Positions 1 to 5,092 of a DNA stretch of 5,453 nucleotides are shown piece by piece. Each line of letters opens with the position of its first letter. Within the stretch, counting starts at the first letter, position 1. The position numbers and the translations under genes are program-made. Origin of the DNA: Burkholderiales bacterium. Lineage in GTDB: Bacteria; Pseudomonadota; Gammaproteobacteria; Burkholderiales; SHXO01. The notes beneath the pieces were generated by a model. The model saw only the letters and a program-made list of their open reading frames with translations, had not been told where the DNA came from and did not search any database. The DNA lies in contig JAHCKU010000241.1 of NCBI GenBank assembly GCA_026125625.1, forward strand, positions 1-5,453, read 5' to 3'.

Positions 1-422
1 CGCGCGATACGCTGCGGCTCGAAGCGGGCATGGCGCTCTATGGGCAGGACATGGACGAGTCGGTGACGCCGCTCGAAGCAGGGCTGAGCTGGACCGTCGC
101 GCTGAGTCCAGATCGACCGTTCATCGGCCAGGACGGGCTCGAGCAGCGCGCCATACGCTTTCACACACACGGGCTGGTGCTGCGCGACAAGGGCGTGCTG
201 CGCGCGCATCAGGCGGTGCGCACCGTGCACGGCACGGGCGAGATCACCAGCGGCTCGTTCTCGCCCACCCTCGGCCGGTCGATTGCGCTGGCGCGTCTGC
301 CGCCGGCCAGCGTGGCGGGAGACGATGTCCAGGTGCAGATCCGCGAGCGGTGGCTCGACGCGCGGATAGTAAGATATCCGTTCGTGCGCAAGGGCAAATC
401 CCTGCTCGAGCCCGACGCATGA
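1..422 (+). CDS. gcvT: Aminomethyltransferase of the glycine cleavage system (T-protein), C-terminal part
   Basis: The gene enters from the left edge in frame from base 3, so about 139 C-terminal residues are present and the folate-binding N-terminal part lies outside. GcvT transfers the methylene group from the aminomethyl-lipoyl H-protein to tetrahydrofolate, releasing ammonia, in the cytosol. The visible sequence starts RDTLRLEAGMALYGQDMDES and continues with PLEAGLSWTV, FIGQDGLE, KGVLR and ITSGSFSPTLGRSIALARLP, then the terminal VQIRERWLDA...PFVRKGKSL. These follow the E. coli T-protein C-terminal half segment by segment, with no frameshift. It is followed by gcvH 52 bases after its TGA, with a mini-ORF in between. 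Any promoter or glycine riboswitch would lie upstream of this window and cannot be seen. An in-frame ATG at 30 is an internal methionine, not the start. Confidence 0.96.
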   Translation, partial: RDTLRLEAGMALYGQDMDESVTPLEAGLSWTVALSPDRPFIGQDGLEQRAIRFHTHGLVLRDKGVLRAHQAVRTVHGTGEITSGSFSPTLGRSIALARLPPASVAGDDVQVQIRERWLDARIVRYPFVRKGKSLLEPDA

Positions 423-478
423 GTTCCGGTCCCGCCGACGTCCAGTACGATCCATGCTTCTCGGAGAACGAATCATGA
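419..478 (+). CDS. Possible 19-residue coupling ORF between gcvT and gcvH
   Basis: An ATG at 419-421 overlaps the gcvT stop (TGA 420-422) as ATGA. The frame runs 19 codons (MSSGPADVQYDPCFSENES) to a TGA at 476-478, which itself overlaps the gcvH start ATG (475-477) as ATGA. The peptide resembles nothing I recognise and has no membrane or binding motif. No good Shine-Dalgarno precedes it, so any translation would depend on ribosomes finishing gcvT. It could carry ribosomes from gcvT to gcvH, or it may be chance in a 52-base spacer. Only the geometry supports it. Confidence 0.25.
   Translation: MSSGPADVQYDPCFSENES
463..467 (+). promoter_or_regulatory. Ribosome binding site of gcvH
   Basis: GGAGA lies 7 bases before the ATG at 475. 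It favours that start over the in-frame ATG at 454, which would put the site inside the gene and add seven residues not usual for the family. GGAGAACG-N4-ATG is the same arrangement as before the DUF1330 gene. Confidence 0.7.
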
Positions 479-864
479 AAATTGCCCGCGACCTGAAATA
501 CGCGCAGACGCACGAGTGGGCGCGTGCGGAAGCCGACGGCAGCGTGGTGGTCGGCATCACCGATCATGCGCAGGAGCTGCTCGGTGATCTGGTCTACGTC
601 GAGCTGCCGCAAGTCGGGAAGGTCTACGCCAAGGGCCAGGAGTGCGGCGTGGTGGAGTCGGTGAAGGCGGCCTCGGACATTTACGCACCGGTGGCCGGCG
701 AGGTGATCGCGGTCAACGACGAGCTGGGCGCCAGTCCCGAGAAGATCAACGAGGACGCGTATGCTGCATGGATATTCAGACTGCGCCCGAGCGCACCCGA
801 CGAATTGAACGCGCTGATGGACGCCGCCGCCTACGAGGGCATGGTGAGTGCCGAGCCAGGCTGA
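475..864 (+). CDS. gcvH: Glycine cleavage system H protein (lipoyl carrier)
   Basis: The product is 129 residues, the usual length for bacterial H protein. It shuttles the aminomethyl intermediate from the P-protein to the T-protein on a lipoylated lysine, and its dihydrolipoyl form is reoxidised by the L-protein (not in this window). The N-terminus MKIARDLKYAQTHEWAR matches the family opening with the conserved HEW at residues 13-15. GITDHAQELLGDLVYVELP spans residues 27-45. The lipoylation site is Lys64 (codon 664-666) in GVVESVKAASDIYAPV, followed by the G-E-V-I-A-V-N region and an intact C-terminus. The start at 475 is chosen from family alignment and the GGAGA upstream; ATG 454 is the alternative. 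gcvPA follows after 16 bases. Lipoyl attachment needs LipA/LipB or LplA encoded elsewhere. Confidence 0.97.
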   Translation: MKIARDLKYAQTHEWARAEADGSVVVGITDHAQELLGDLVYVELPQVGKVYAKGQECGVVESVKAASDIYAPVAGEVIAVNDELGASPEKINEDAYAAWIFRLRPSAPDELNALMDAAAYEGMVSAEPG

Positions 865-880
865 CCCCGTCCGATCGTAT

Positions 881-2248
881 ATGCCCTTCATCCCACACAC
901 CGACGAAGACGTACGCCGAATGCTCGATGCCGCCGGCGTAGGCGGCATCGATGCCTTGTTCGACGAGATTCCCGCGCAGTTGAAGCAGGTGCGCCTGGAG
1001 CGCGTGCCCGAAGCGCTGAACGAGATGCAGGTCACGCGCCTGCTGCAGGAGCGCGCGGCGCAGGACGGCCGCTGGTCCAGCTTCATCGGCGCGGGCGCCT
1101 ATGAGCATTACATTCCGGCGGCGGTGTGGCAGCTGGTCACGCGCGGCGAGTTCTACTCCGCCTACACGCCCTACCAGGCCGAGGCGAGCCAGGGCACGCT
1201 GCAGCTGCTGTACGAATATCAATCCATGATCGCCGGCCTGACCGGTCTGGATGCAGCCAACGCCAGCCTGTACGACGGCGCCTCCGCACTGGCCGAAGCC
1301 ATTCTCATGGCGGTGCGGCTGCACAAATCCTCACGCCGCATCCTGCTGCCCGCCAATCTGCATCCACACTACGCTGCGGTCGCGCGCGCGCTGACGTCGA
1401 GCCAGGGCGTGGAGCTGATCGAGCTTTCCTACGATTCACGGCGCGGGACGATCACACCCGATGCGCTGCCGCTCGACGGCGCGGCGGCACTGGTGATCGC
1501 CCAGCCCAACGCCTTCGGCGGGTTGGAGGACGTCCATGCGCTCACCGATCGGGCGCACGCGCACGGCGTGCTGGTCATCGCCGTGGTCAACCCAGTGTCG
1601 CTGGGGCTGCTGAACGCGCCGGGCGAGTGGGGTACGCAGGGCGCCGACATCGCCGTGGGCGAAGGGCAGCCGCTGGGTGTGCCGCTCTCCGGCGGCGGCC
1701 CGTACTTCGGCTTCATGACCTGCAAGGCCGCGCACATCCGGCAGATGCCGGGCCGCATCGCCGGACGCACCGTCGACCTCGACGGCACGCCCGGCTTCAC
1801 GCTGACCCTGCAGGCGCGCGAGCAGCACATCCGCCGTTCCAAGGCGACCTCCAACATCTGCACCAATCAGGGTCTGGCGGTGACCGCCGCCACCATTCAC
1901 ATGGCCTTGCTCGGTCCCGCCGGATTGCAACGGGTGGCGCAGACATGCCATGCGAATTTGCTGGCACTGCTGGAGCGCCTGCAGCCGCTGGGCGTGCGGC
2001 CTCGATTCTCCGCGTCCTGCTTTCACGAGGTGGTCATCGACGTGGGCGCGCCGGCGCCGGCGGTGCTCGCCGCCATGCGTGCGCAGGGCGTGCTGGGCGG
2101 ATTCGATCTGGGACAGTGGTCGCCGGAGTTGAGCAGTTCGCTGTTGGTGTGCGTCACCGAAACCAAGACCATGGCCGATCTCGATCACTATGCGCAGGCG
2201 CTGGCCGCTGCGCTCTCCGGCCGCTCCAGCCAGGAGCGTGCGTCGTGA
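881..2248 (+). CDS. gcvPA: Glycine dehydrogenase (decarboxylating) subunit 1, P-protein alpha
   Basis: The product is 455 residues and corresponds to the N-terminal half of the one-chain P-protein. With GcvPB it forms the alpha2beta2 decarboxylase that removes CO2 from glycine and loads the aminomethyl group onto GcvH. It opens MPFIPHTDEDVRRMLDAAGV, the standard GcvPA N-terminus. Conserved stretches include FIGAGAYEHYIP, YTPYQAEASQGTLQ (residues 95-108), the nearby DGASALAEA, SGGGPYFGFM and ATSNICTNQ (residues 322-330). It lacks the PLP-binding lysine, which is in GcvPB. Start choice: ATG 881 fits the family, but no Shine-Dalgarno is visible in the 16-base gap after gcvH. An in-frame GTG at 848, inside gcvH and preceded by GAGGG (835-839), would add 11 residues. 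The stop overlaps the gcvPB start as GTGA, which implies coupled, balanced synthesis of the two subunits. Confidence 0.96.
   Translation: MPFIPHTDEDVRRMLDAAGVGGIDALFDEIPAQLKQVRLERVPEALNEMQVTRLLQERAAQDGRWSSFIGAGAYEHYIPAAVWQLVTRGEFYSAYTPYQAEASQGTLQLLYEYQSMIAGLTGLDAANASLYDGASALAEAILMAVRLHKSSRRILLPANLHPHYAAVARALTSSQGVELIELSYDSRRGTITPDALPLDGAAALVIAQPNAFGGLEDVHALTDRAHAHGVLVIAVVNPVSLGLLNAPGEWGTQGADIAVGEGQPLGVPLSGGGPYFGFMTCKAAHIRQMPGRIAGRTVDLDGTPGFTLTLQAREQHIRRSKATSNICTNQGLAVTAATIHMALLGPAGLQRVAQTCHANLLALLERLQPLGVRPRFSASCFHEVVIDVGAPAPAVLAAMRAQGVLGGFDLGQWSPELSSSLLVCVTETKTMADLDHYAQALAAALSGRSSQERAS
2232..2236 (+). promoter_or_regulatory. Ribosome binding site of gcvPB, inside the gcvPA end
   Basis: AGGAG ends 8 bases before the GTG at 2245. 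It decides the start of gcvPB, because that reading frame stays open far upstream through gcvPA and no ATG fits the family N-terminus. Confidence 0.75.
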
Positions 2249-3720
2249 ACCGGCTCATCTTCGAGCGCTCGCGTACGGGACGGGTCAGCGCCCAGCTCGC
2301 GCCGGCCGGCGCAGTCGTCGACGACATTCCGCCGGCACTGCTGCGCGCCGCGCCGCCGCCGCTGCCCGAAGCGGCAGAGCTGGACGTGGTGCGTCATTAC
2401 ACCCGCCTGTCGCAGAAGAATTTCTCCATCGACACGCAGTTCTACCCGCTGGGCTCGTGCACGATGAAGTACAACCCGCGCGCGGCCAATGCCCTGGCCA
2501 TGCTGCCGGAATTTCTTGCGCACCATCCGCTGGCGCCGGAAGCCACCGGTCAGGGCTTGCTCGCCTGCCTGCACGAGCTGCAGGAGATCCTGTGCGAGGT
2601 CAGCGGCATGGCCGGCGTGAGCCTCGCGCCGATGGCCGGCGCCCAGGGTGAATTCGCCGGCGTGGCGATGATCCGCGCCTGGCATCGCAGCCGCGGCGAT
2701 CATGCGCGCAGCGAGATCATCGTGCCCGATGCCGCGCACGGCACCAACCCCGCCACCGCCACCATGTGCGGATATGCGGTGCGCGAAGTGCCCACCGATC
2801 GCAGCGGCAACGTCGACCTGGATCGCCTGCGTGCGGCGGTCGGCCCGCAAACTGCCGGGCTGATGCTGACCAATCCCTCCACCCTGGGCGTGTTCGAGCA
2901 GCGCATCCTCGACATCCGCGACATCGTGCATGGCGCCGGTGGCCTGCTCTATTACGACGGTGCCAATCTCAATGCCATCGTGGGCAAGGTCAAGCCTGGC
3001 GCCATGGGCTTCGACGTCATCCACATGAACCTGCACAAGACCTTCTCGACGCCGCATGGCGGCGGCGGGCCAGGGGCGGGGCCGGTGGGCGTGGCCGAGC
3101 GTCTGCTGCCGTTTCTGCCGATCCCGATGGTGGCGTGCGAGGCGGGCAGCGACGGGCGCGGGACCTACCGCTGGCTGACCGAGGCCGACCGGCCGCAATC
3201 CATCGGTCGCCTGTCTGCGTTCATGGGCAACGTCGGCGTGCTGCTGCGCGCCTACGTCTATGCGCGCATGCTCGGACGTAAAGGCATGGCGCGCGTGGCC
3301 GAATTCGCCACCCTGAATGCGAACTACCTGATGGTCGAGCTCGCACGCGCCGGCTTCGATCTCGCCTATCCCGCACGCCGGGCGAGCCACGAGTTCATCG
3401 TCACGCTCAAGCGGCTCAAGGACGAGACCGGCGTGAGCGCCATGGATTTCGCCAAGCGCCTGCTGGACAAAGGTGTGCACGCACCGACCACCTACTTTCC
3501 GCTGCTGGTTCCCGAATGTCTGCTGATCGAACCGACCGAGACCGAATCGAAGGAGACGCTGGACGCATTCGTGGCAGCGATGAAGGCGGTGCTGGAAGAA
3601 GCGCGCACGCAGCCGGATCTGGTCAAATCGGCGCCGCACACCATGCCCGTGCGACGGCTGGACGACGTGCGCGCAGCGCGCGAACTGGACGTGGTATGGA
3701 AGAAGTCGACAAGAACCTGA
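2245..3720 (+). CDS. gcvPB: Glycine dehydrogenase (decarboxylating) subunit 2, P-protein beta, PLP-binding
   Basis: The product is 491 residues and corresponds to the C-terminal, catalytic half of the P-protein. PLP bound here forms the Schiff base with glycine and drives decarboxylation. It starts at GTG 2245 (MNRLIFERSRTGR), preceded by AGGAG and overlapping the gcvPA stop. Key segments are NFSIDTQFYPLGSCTMKYNP (residues 59-78), DAAHGTNPATA (162-172), TNPSTLGVFE (209-218) and YYDGANLNAI (236-245), whose Asp238 is the expected partner of the PLP pyridine nitrogen. The Schiff-base lysine is Lys265 in NLHKTFSTPHGGGGPG. The C-terminal domain (ASHEFIVTLK, then GVHAPTTYFPLLVPECLLIEPTETESKE) is complete. 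The last 25 bases overlap dgkA. The same frame is open upstream to 1126, but that stretch is Arg/Ala-rich shadow of gcvPA, so this is not a fused GcvP. Confidence 0.97.
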   Translation: MNRLIFERSRTGRVSAQLAPAGAVVDDIPPALLRAAPPPLPEAAELDVVRHYTRLSQKNFSIDTQFYPLGSCTMKYNPRAANALAMLPEFLAHHPLAPEATGQGLLACLHELQEILCEVSGMAGVSLAPMAGAQGEFAGVAMIRAWHRSRGDHARSEIIVPDAAHGTNPATATMCGYAVREVPTDRSGNVDLDRLRAAVGPQTAGLMLTNPSTLGVFEQRILDIRDIVHGAGGLLYYDGANLNAIVGKVKPGAMGFDVIHMNLHKTFSTPHGGGGPGAGPVGVAERLLPFLPIPMVACEAGSDGRGTYRWLTEADRPQSIGRLSAFMGNVGVLLRAYVYARMLGRKGMARVAEFATLNANYLMVELARAGFDLAYPARRASHEFIVTLKRLKDETGVSAMDFAKRLLDKGVHAPTTYFPLLVPECLLIEPTETESKETLDAFVAAMKAVLEEARTQPDLVKSAPHTMPVRRLDDVRAARELDVVWKKSTRT

Positions 3721-4088
3721 AAGTCAGCCCGCACAAGGGCAAGACCGGGCTGCGCCGGGTATGGAATGCGCTGTTCTATTCGTTCGACGGCTTTCGTGCG
3801 GCCTATCGCCACGAGGACGCGTTCCGCCAGGAAGTGCTGCTGGCAGCGTTGCTCGTTCCGCTGGCGCTGTGGCTGCCGGTGAGCGGCGTCGGCAAGGCGC
3901 TGATGATCGCCTCGGTGCTGCTGGTGCTGGTGGTCGAGCTGATCAACTCCGCCGTCGAGGCGACGGTGGACCGCATCTCGCTGGAGAACCATCAACTGGC
4001 CAAGCGTGCCAAGGACATCGGCAGCGCGGCGGTGTTCGTCAGTCTGGTCAACGTCGTTGCGGTGTGGGGACTGGTGCTGTTCGGCTAA
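3696..4088 (+). CDS. dgkA: Diacylglycerol kinase, small integral membrane type
   Basis: The product is 130 residues, a little longer than the roughly 120-residue E. coli enzyme because of a basic N-terminal stretch. This family phosphorylates diacylglycerol with ATP to phosphatidate at the inner membrane, recycling lipid by-product of envelope glycan synthesis; some relatives prefer undecaprenol. The signature ELINSAVEATVDRI (residues 81-94) carries the conserved Glu81, Asn84, Glu88 and Asp92, followed by KRAKDIGSAAV (103-113). An amphipathic N-terminal region with FDGFRAAYRHEDAFRQE (30-46) holds the other conserved acidic residues. Three membrane segments are visible at about 47-62, 66-83 and 109-129. 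The ATG lies inside gcvPB with no clear Shine-Dalgarno, so translation is probably coupled to gcvPB. A functional link to glycine cleavage is not obvious; co-transcription is inferred from the overlap. Confidence 0.94.
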   Translation: MEEVDKNLKVSPHKGKTGLRRVWNALFYSFDGFRAAYRHEDAFRQEVLLAALLVPLALWLPVSGVGKALMIASVLLVLVVELINSAVEATVDRISLENHQLAKRAKDIGSAAVFVSLVNVVAVWGLVLFG

Positions 4089-4184
4089 GCCCCGCTCGCT
4101 ACGTTTTTCAACAGCCTGTCGGTTGCGCGGCACACCGTCGTCAGCTTTGGATTCACCACAACGTCAACTCGAGGAGAACGCTCA
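4089..4184 (+). other. Intergenic gap between dgkA and the DUF1330 gene
   Basis: This 96-base gap ends the operon. It has a T-run at 4104-4108, but I could not build a convincing GC stem directly before it, so I do not call a terminator. No good -35/-10 pair is visible for the downstream gene, though one is expected if it is separately transcribed. The GAGGAG ribosome binding site is at its right end. Confidence 0.4.
4171..4176 (+). promoter_or_regulatory. Ribosome binding site of the DUF1330 gene
   Basis: GAGGAG lies 8 bases before ATG 4185, close to ideal strength and spacing, and fixes the start of the small gene downstream. Confidence 0.8.
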
Positions 4185-4472
4185 ATGCCTGCCTATCTCA
4201 TCTCCACCATCGAGATCACCGATCCTGCCGGCTACGAGGAGTACCGCAAGCTGGTAGCGCCGGCGCTGCAGCAATACGGCGGCAAGTTCCTGGTGCGGGG
4301 CGGAAAGATCCATCACCTGGAGGGACAGTGGCAGCCCAAGCGCGTGGTGGTGGTGCAGTTCGACAGCGTCGAGCAGGCCAAAGCGTTCAGCGATGCGCCC
4401 GAGTATGCGCAGGCCAAGGCCATCCGCCATCGCACCTCCACCAGCAGCGTCATCGTGGTCGAGGGCATCTGA
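4185..4472 (+). CDS. DUF1330 family protein, ferredoxin-like alpha+beta barrel
   Basis: The 95-residue product has the full pattern of the DUF1330 family, small cytosolic proteins with a dimeric alpha+beta barrel fold of unproven function. It opens with a beta strand (AYLISTIEI, residues 3-11) and a helix with DPAGYEEYRKLVAPALQQYG (13-32). The hallmark GGKFLVRGGKIHHLEGQW (32-49) follows, then a strand RVVVVQFDS (53-61), the helix VEQAKAFSDAPEYAQAKAIR (62-81) and a closing strand SVIVVEG (88-94). The family's central Arg-Gly-Gly and Leu-Glu-Gly are intact. There is no signal peptide or membrane segment. It stands alone between the gcv-dgkA operon and the repeat region, with its own strong ribosome binding site. 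A link to glycine metabolism cannot be inferred. The fold is shared with monooxygenases and stress-response proteins, so enzymatic activity remains open. Confidence 0.9.
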   Translation: MPAYLISTIEITDPAGYEEYRKLVAPALQQYGGKFLVRGGKIHHLEGQWQPKRVVVVQFDSVEQAKAFSDAPEYAQAKAIRHRTSTSSVIVVEGI

Positions 4473-4493
4473 GGGGAACTGTACACCCCACGG

Positions 4494-4520
4494 TGTCATT
4501 CCGAGCGCAGCGAGGAATCC
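4494..4520 (+). repeat. REP-like element copy 1 (head TGTCATTCCGAG, tail GAGGAATCC)
   Basis: This 27-base unit starts TGTCATTCCGAG and ends CGAGGAATCC. It differs from the copy at 4658-4684 at only two positions (C for T at its position 15, and the last base), and it forms the left arm of an inverted pair with 4540-4568. From memory, units with this head are scattered in intergenic spaces of many bacterial genomes; their mode of spread is not shown here. Confidence 0.85.
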
Positions 4521-4539
4521 TTTCAGTCACGGCAAAGCA

Positions 4540-4568
4540 GGATCCCTCGGCTTCGCCTCGGGATGACA
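4540..4568 (-). repeat. REP-like element copy 2, inverted, 29-base variant
   Basis: Read on the minus strand, this unit starts TGTCATCCCGAG and ends CCGAGGGATCC, two bases longer in the middle than copy 1. It faces copy 1 across 19 bases, so a transcript of either strand could fold into a long imperfect hairpin with six paired end bases, then CCGAG and GAGG blocks paired in the arms. No T-run follows, so it is not a standard intrinsic terminator, though it may still stabilise or end transcripts of the DUF1330 gene. Confidence 0.8.
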
Positions 4569-4620
4569 CGTTGAATAGTCTCGGGAGACATCTTGAGTCT
4601 CGGGATGACACTTTGAAAAG
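4556..4620 (+). repeat. Three degenerate tandem units built from the REP-like head
   Basis: Units at 4556-4578, 4579-4597 and 4598-4620 share the core CTCGGGATGACA followed by a TTGA-containing tail. The middle one has lost a T in the core and is 19 rather than 23 bases. The first overlaps the end of inverted copy 2, so the array seems to have grown from that element's head by tandem duplication and decay. Confidence 0.65.
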
Positions 4621-4657
4621 GACGCGGCGATGATTTCATCGTGTGATTTCCCCATCG

Positions 4658-4684
4658 TGTCATTCCGAGCGTAGCGAGGAATCT
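4658..4684 (+). repeat. REP-like element copy 3
   Basis: This 27-base direct copy of the 4494-4520 unit starts TGTCATTCCGAG and ends GAGGAATCT. Its tail, from AGGAATCT, continues without a break into the 37-base direct repeat. Confidence 0.85.
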
Positions 4685-4713
4685 TCCCCCTCAGCCCCCC
4701 GCGCCTGCCTCCC
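4677..4713 (+). repeat. 37-bp perfect direct repeat, copy A
   Basis: This copy begins AGGAATCTTCCCCCTCAG and ends GCGCCTGCCTCCC. It is identical over 37 bases to 4743-4779, a period of 66 bases. It overlaps the last eight bases of the REP-like element. It is followed by a small palindrome CCCGCACGGG and then CAAGCG, loosely repeated after copy B. Confidence 0.9.
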
Positions 4714-4742
4714 CGCACGGGCAAGCGAGCGCGCGGGCATGC

Positions 4743-4779
4743 AGGAATCTTCCCCCTCAGCCCCCCGCGCCTGCCTCCC
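4743..4779 (+). repeat. 37-bp perfect direct repeat, copy B
   Basis: This copy is identical to 4677-4713 but lacks the TGTCATTCCGAG head upstream; the bases before it (GGGCATGC) are unrelated. A variant palindrome CCCGGCGGG follows, then CCGCAAGCC, so the homologous unit is probably longer than 37 bases with divergent ends. Confidence 0.9.
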
Positions 4780-4957
4780 GGCGGGCCGCAAGCCATTGCC
4801 TTGCCTCGCTAAACAGCCATGGCATAGGCCTTGCAATTGACATTCGCGCCAGCCGGTACCCCCGCGTTCGGGAGTGCCGGTGCCGGAGGCCCCGGCGGCG
4901 CCGCAGACGCGATCTCGCATACTCTGCACCGGCCGCCTGATTTCCCCAGATCTCTTT

Positions 4958-5092
4958 ATGAATCAGAGAGTTTTGCTCGACATACTCGAACAAGACGAAT
5001 ACGTGTTGCAGCATCTCCTGAACCATTTCCGCGGTCGCTCGCCGACCTCGTCCCGCAGCCGCCGCGGGCCTGCCCGGGGCACGCCCAGATGA
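4958..5092 (+). CDS. Possible 44-residue small protein upstream of the CHASE2 gene
   Basis: ATG 4958 opens a 44-codon frame starting MNQRVLLDILEQDEYVLQHL. The N-terminal half could form an amphipathic helix. The C-terminal half (RGRSPTSSRSRRGPARG) is basic and low-complexity, as expected from random GC-rich DNA. Its TGA (5090-5092) overlaps the CHASE2 start as ATGA, a classic coupling arrangement. No strong Shine-Dalgarno precedes it and I recognise no family. The same frame is open further upstream to a GTG at 4874, but that stretch is proline-rich and unconvincing. It may be a leader for the downstream gene, a small regulator, or chance. Confidence 0.35.
   Translation: MNQRVLLDILEQDEYVLQHLLNHFRGRSPTSSRSRRGPARGTPR

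Larger units (their letters stand above)
4473..4957. other. Non-coding, repeat-rich intergenic region
   Basis: No reading frame in these 485 bases on either strand looks like a protein. The open frames are low-complexity translations of the repeats (for example RQARGAEGED repeated on the minus strand). The left two thirds hold the palindromic and direct repeats listed separately. The right third (about 4800-4957) has no recognised element except a TTGACA at 4837-4842 without a matching -10 box. A promoter for the CHASE2 gene probably lies in here, but I cannot place it. Confidence 0.7.

Noticed and set aside
463..477. Identical GGAGAACG-N4-ATG leader before gcvH and before the DUF1330 gene (4173-4187)
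   Set aside because: The match is only the ribosome binding site and a few bases; chance plus selection for Shine-Dalgarno explains it.
244..1086. 280-codon minus-strand frame across gcvT-gcvH-gcvPA
   Set aside because: It crosses three well-identified genes and has no recognisable domain.
1126..2244. Long upstream extension of the gcvPB frame, suggesting a fused protein
   Set aside because: The extension is Arg/Ala-rich with no family similarity and lies fully over gcvPA in another frame; AGGAG plus GTG 2245 gives a normal GcvPB N-terminus.
2188..3639. 483-codon minus-strand frame antisense to gcvPB
   Set aside because: It is His/Arg/Gln-rich and featureless, the usual antisense shadow of a GC-rich gene, while the plus strand has every GcvPB motif.
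4089..4108. Intrinsic terminator after dgkA because of the TTTTT at 4104-4108
   Set aside because: The bases before it (CCCGCTCGCTACG) do not form a stem of useful length.
4494..4779. CRISPR array
   Set aside because: Repeat units differ in orientation, length and spacing, there are no regular unique spacers, and no cas gene is present.
4837..4842. Perfect TTGACA -35 box
   Set aside because: No TATAAT-like hexamer lies 15-19 bases downstream; that stretch is GC-rich (ACCCCCGCG).
4527..4929. Minus-strand 89-codon frames with repeated RQARGAEGED
   Set aside because: They are translations of the 37-bp direct repeats and show no other protein character.
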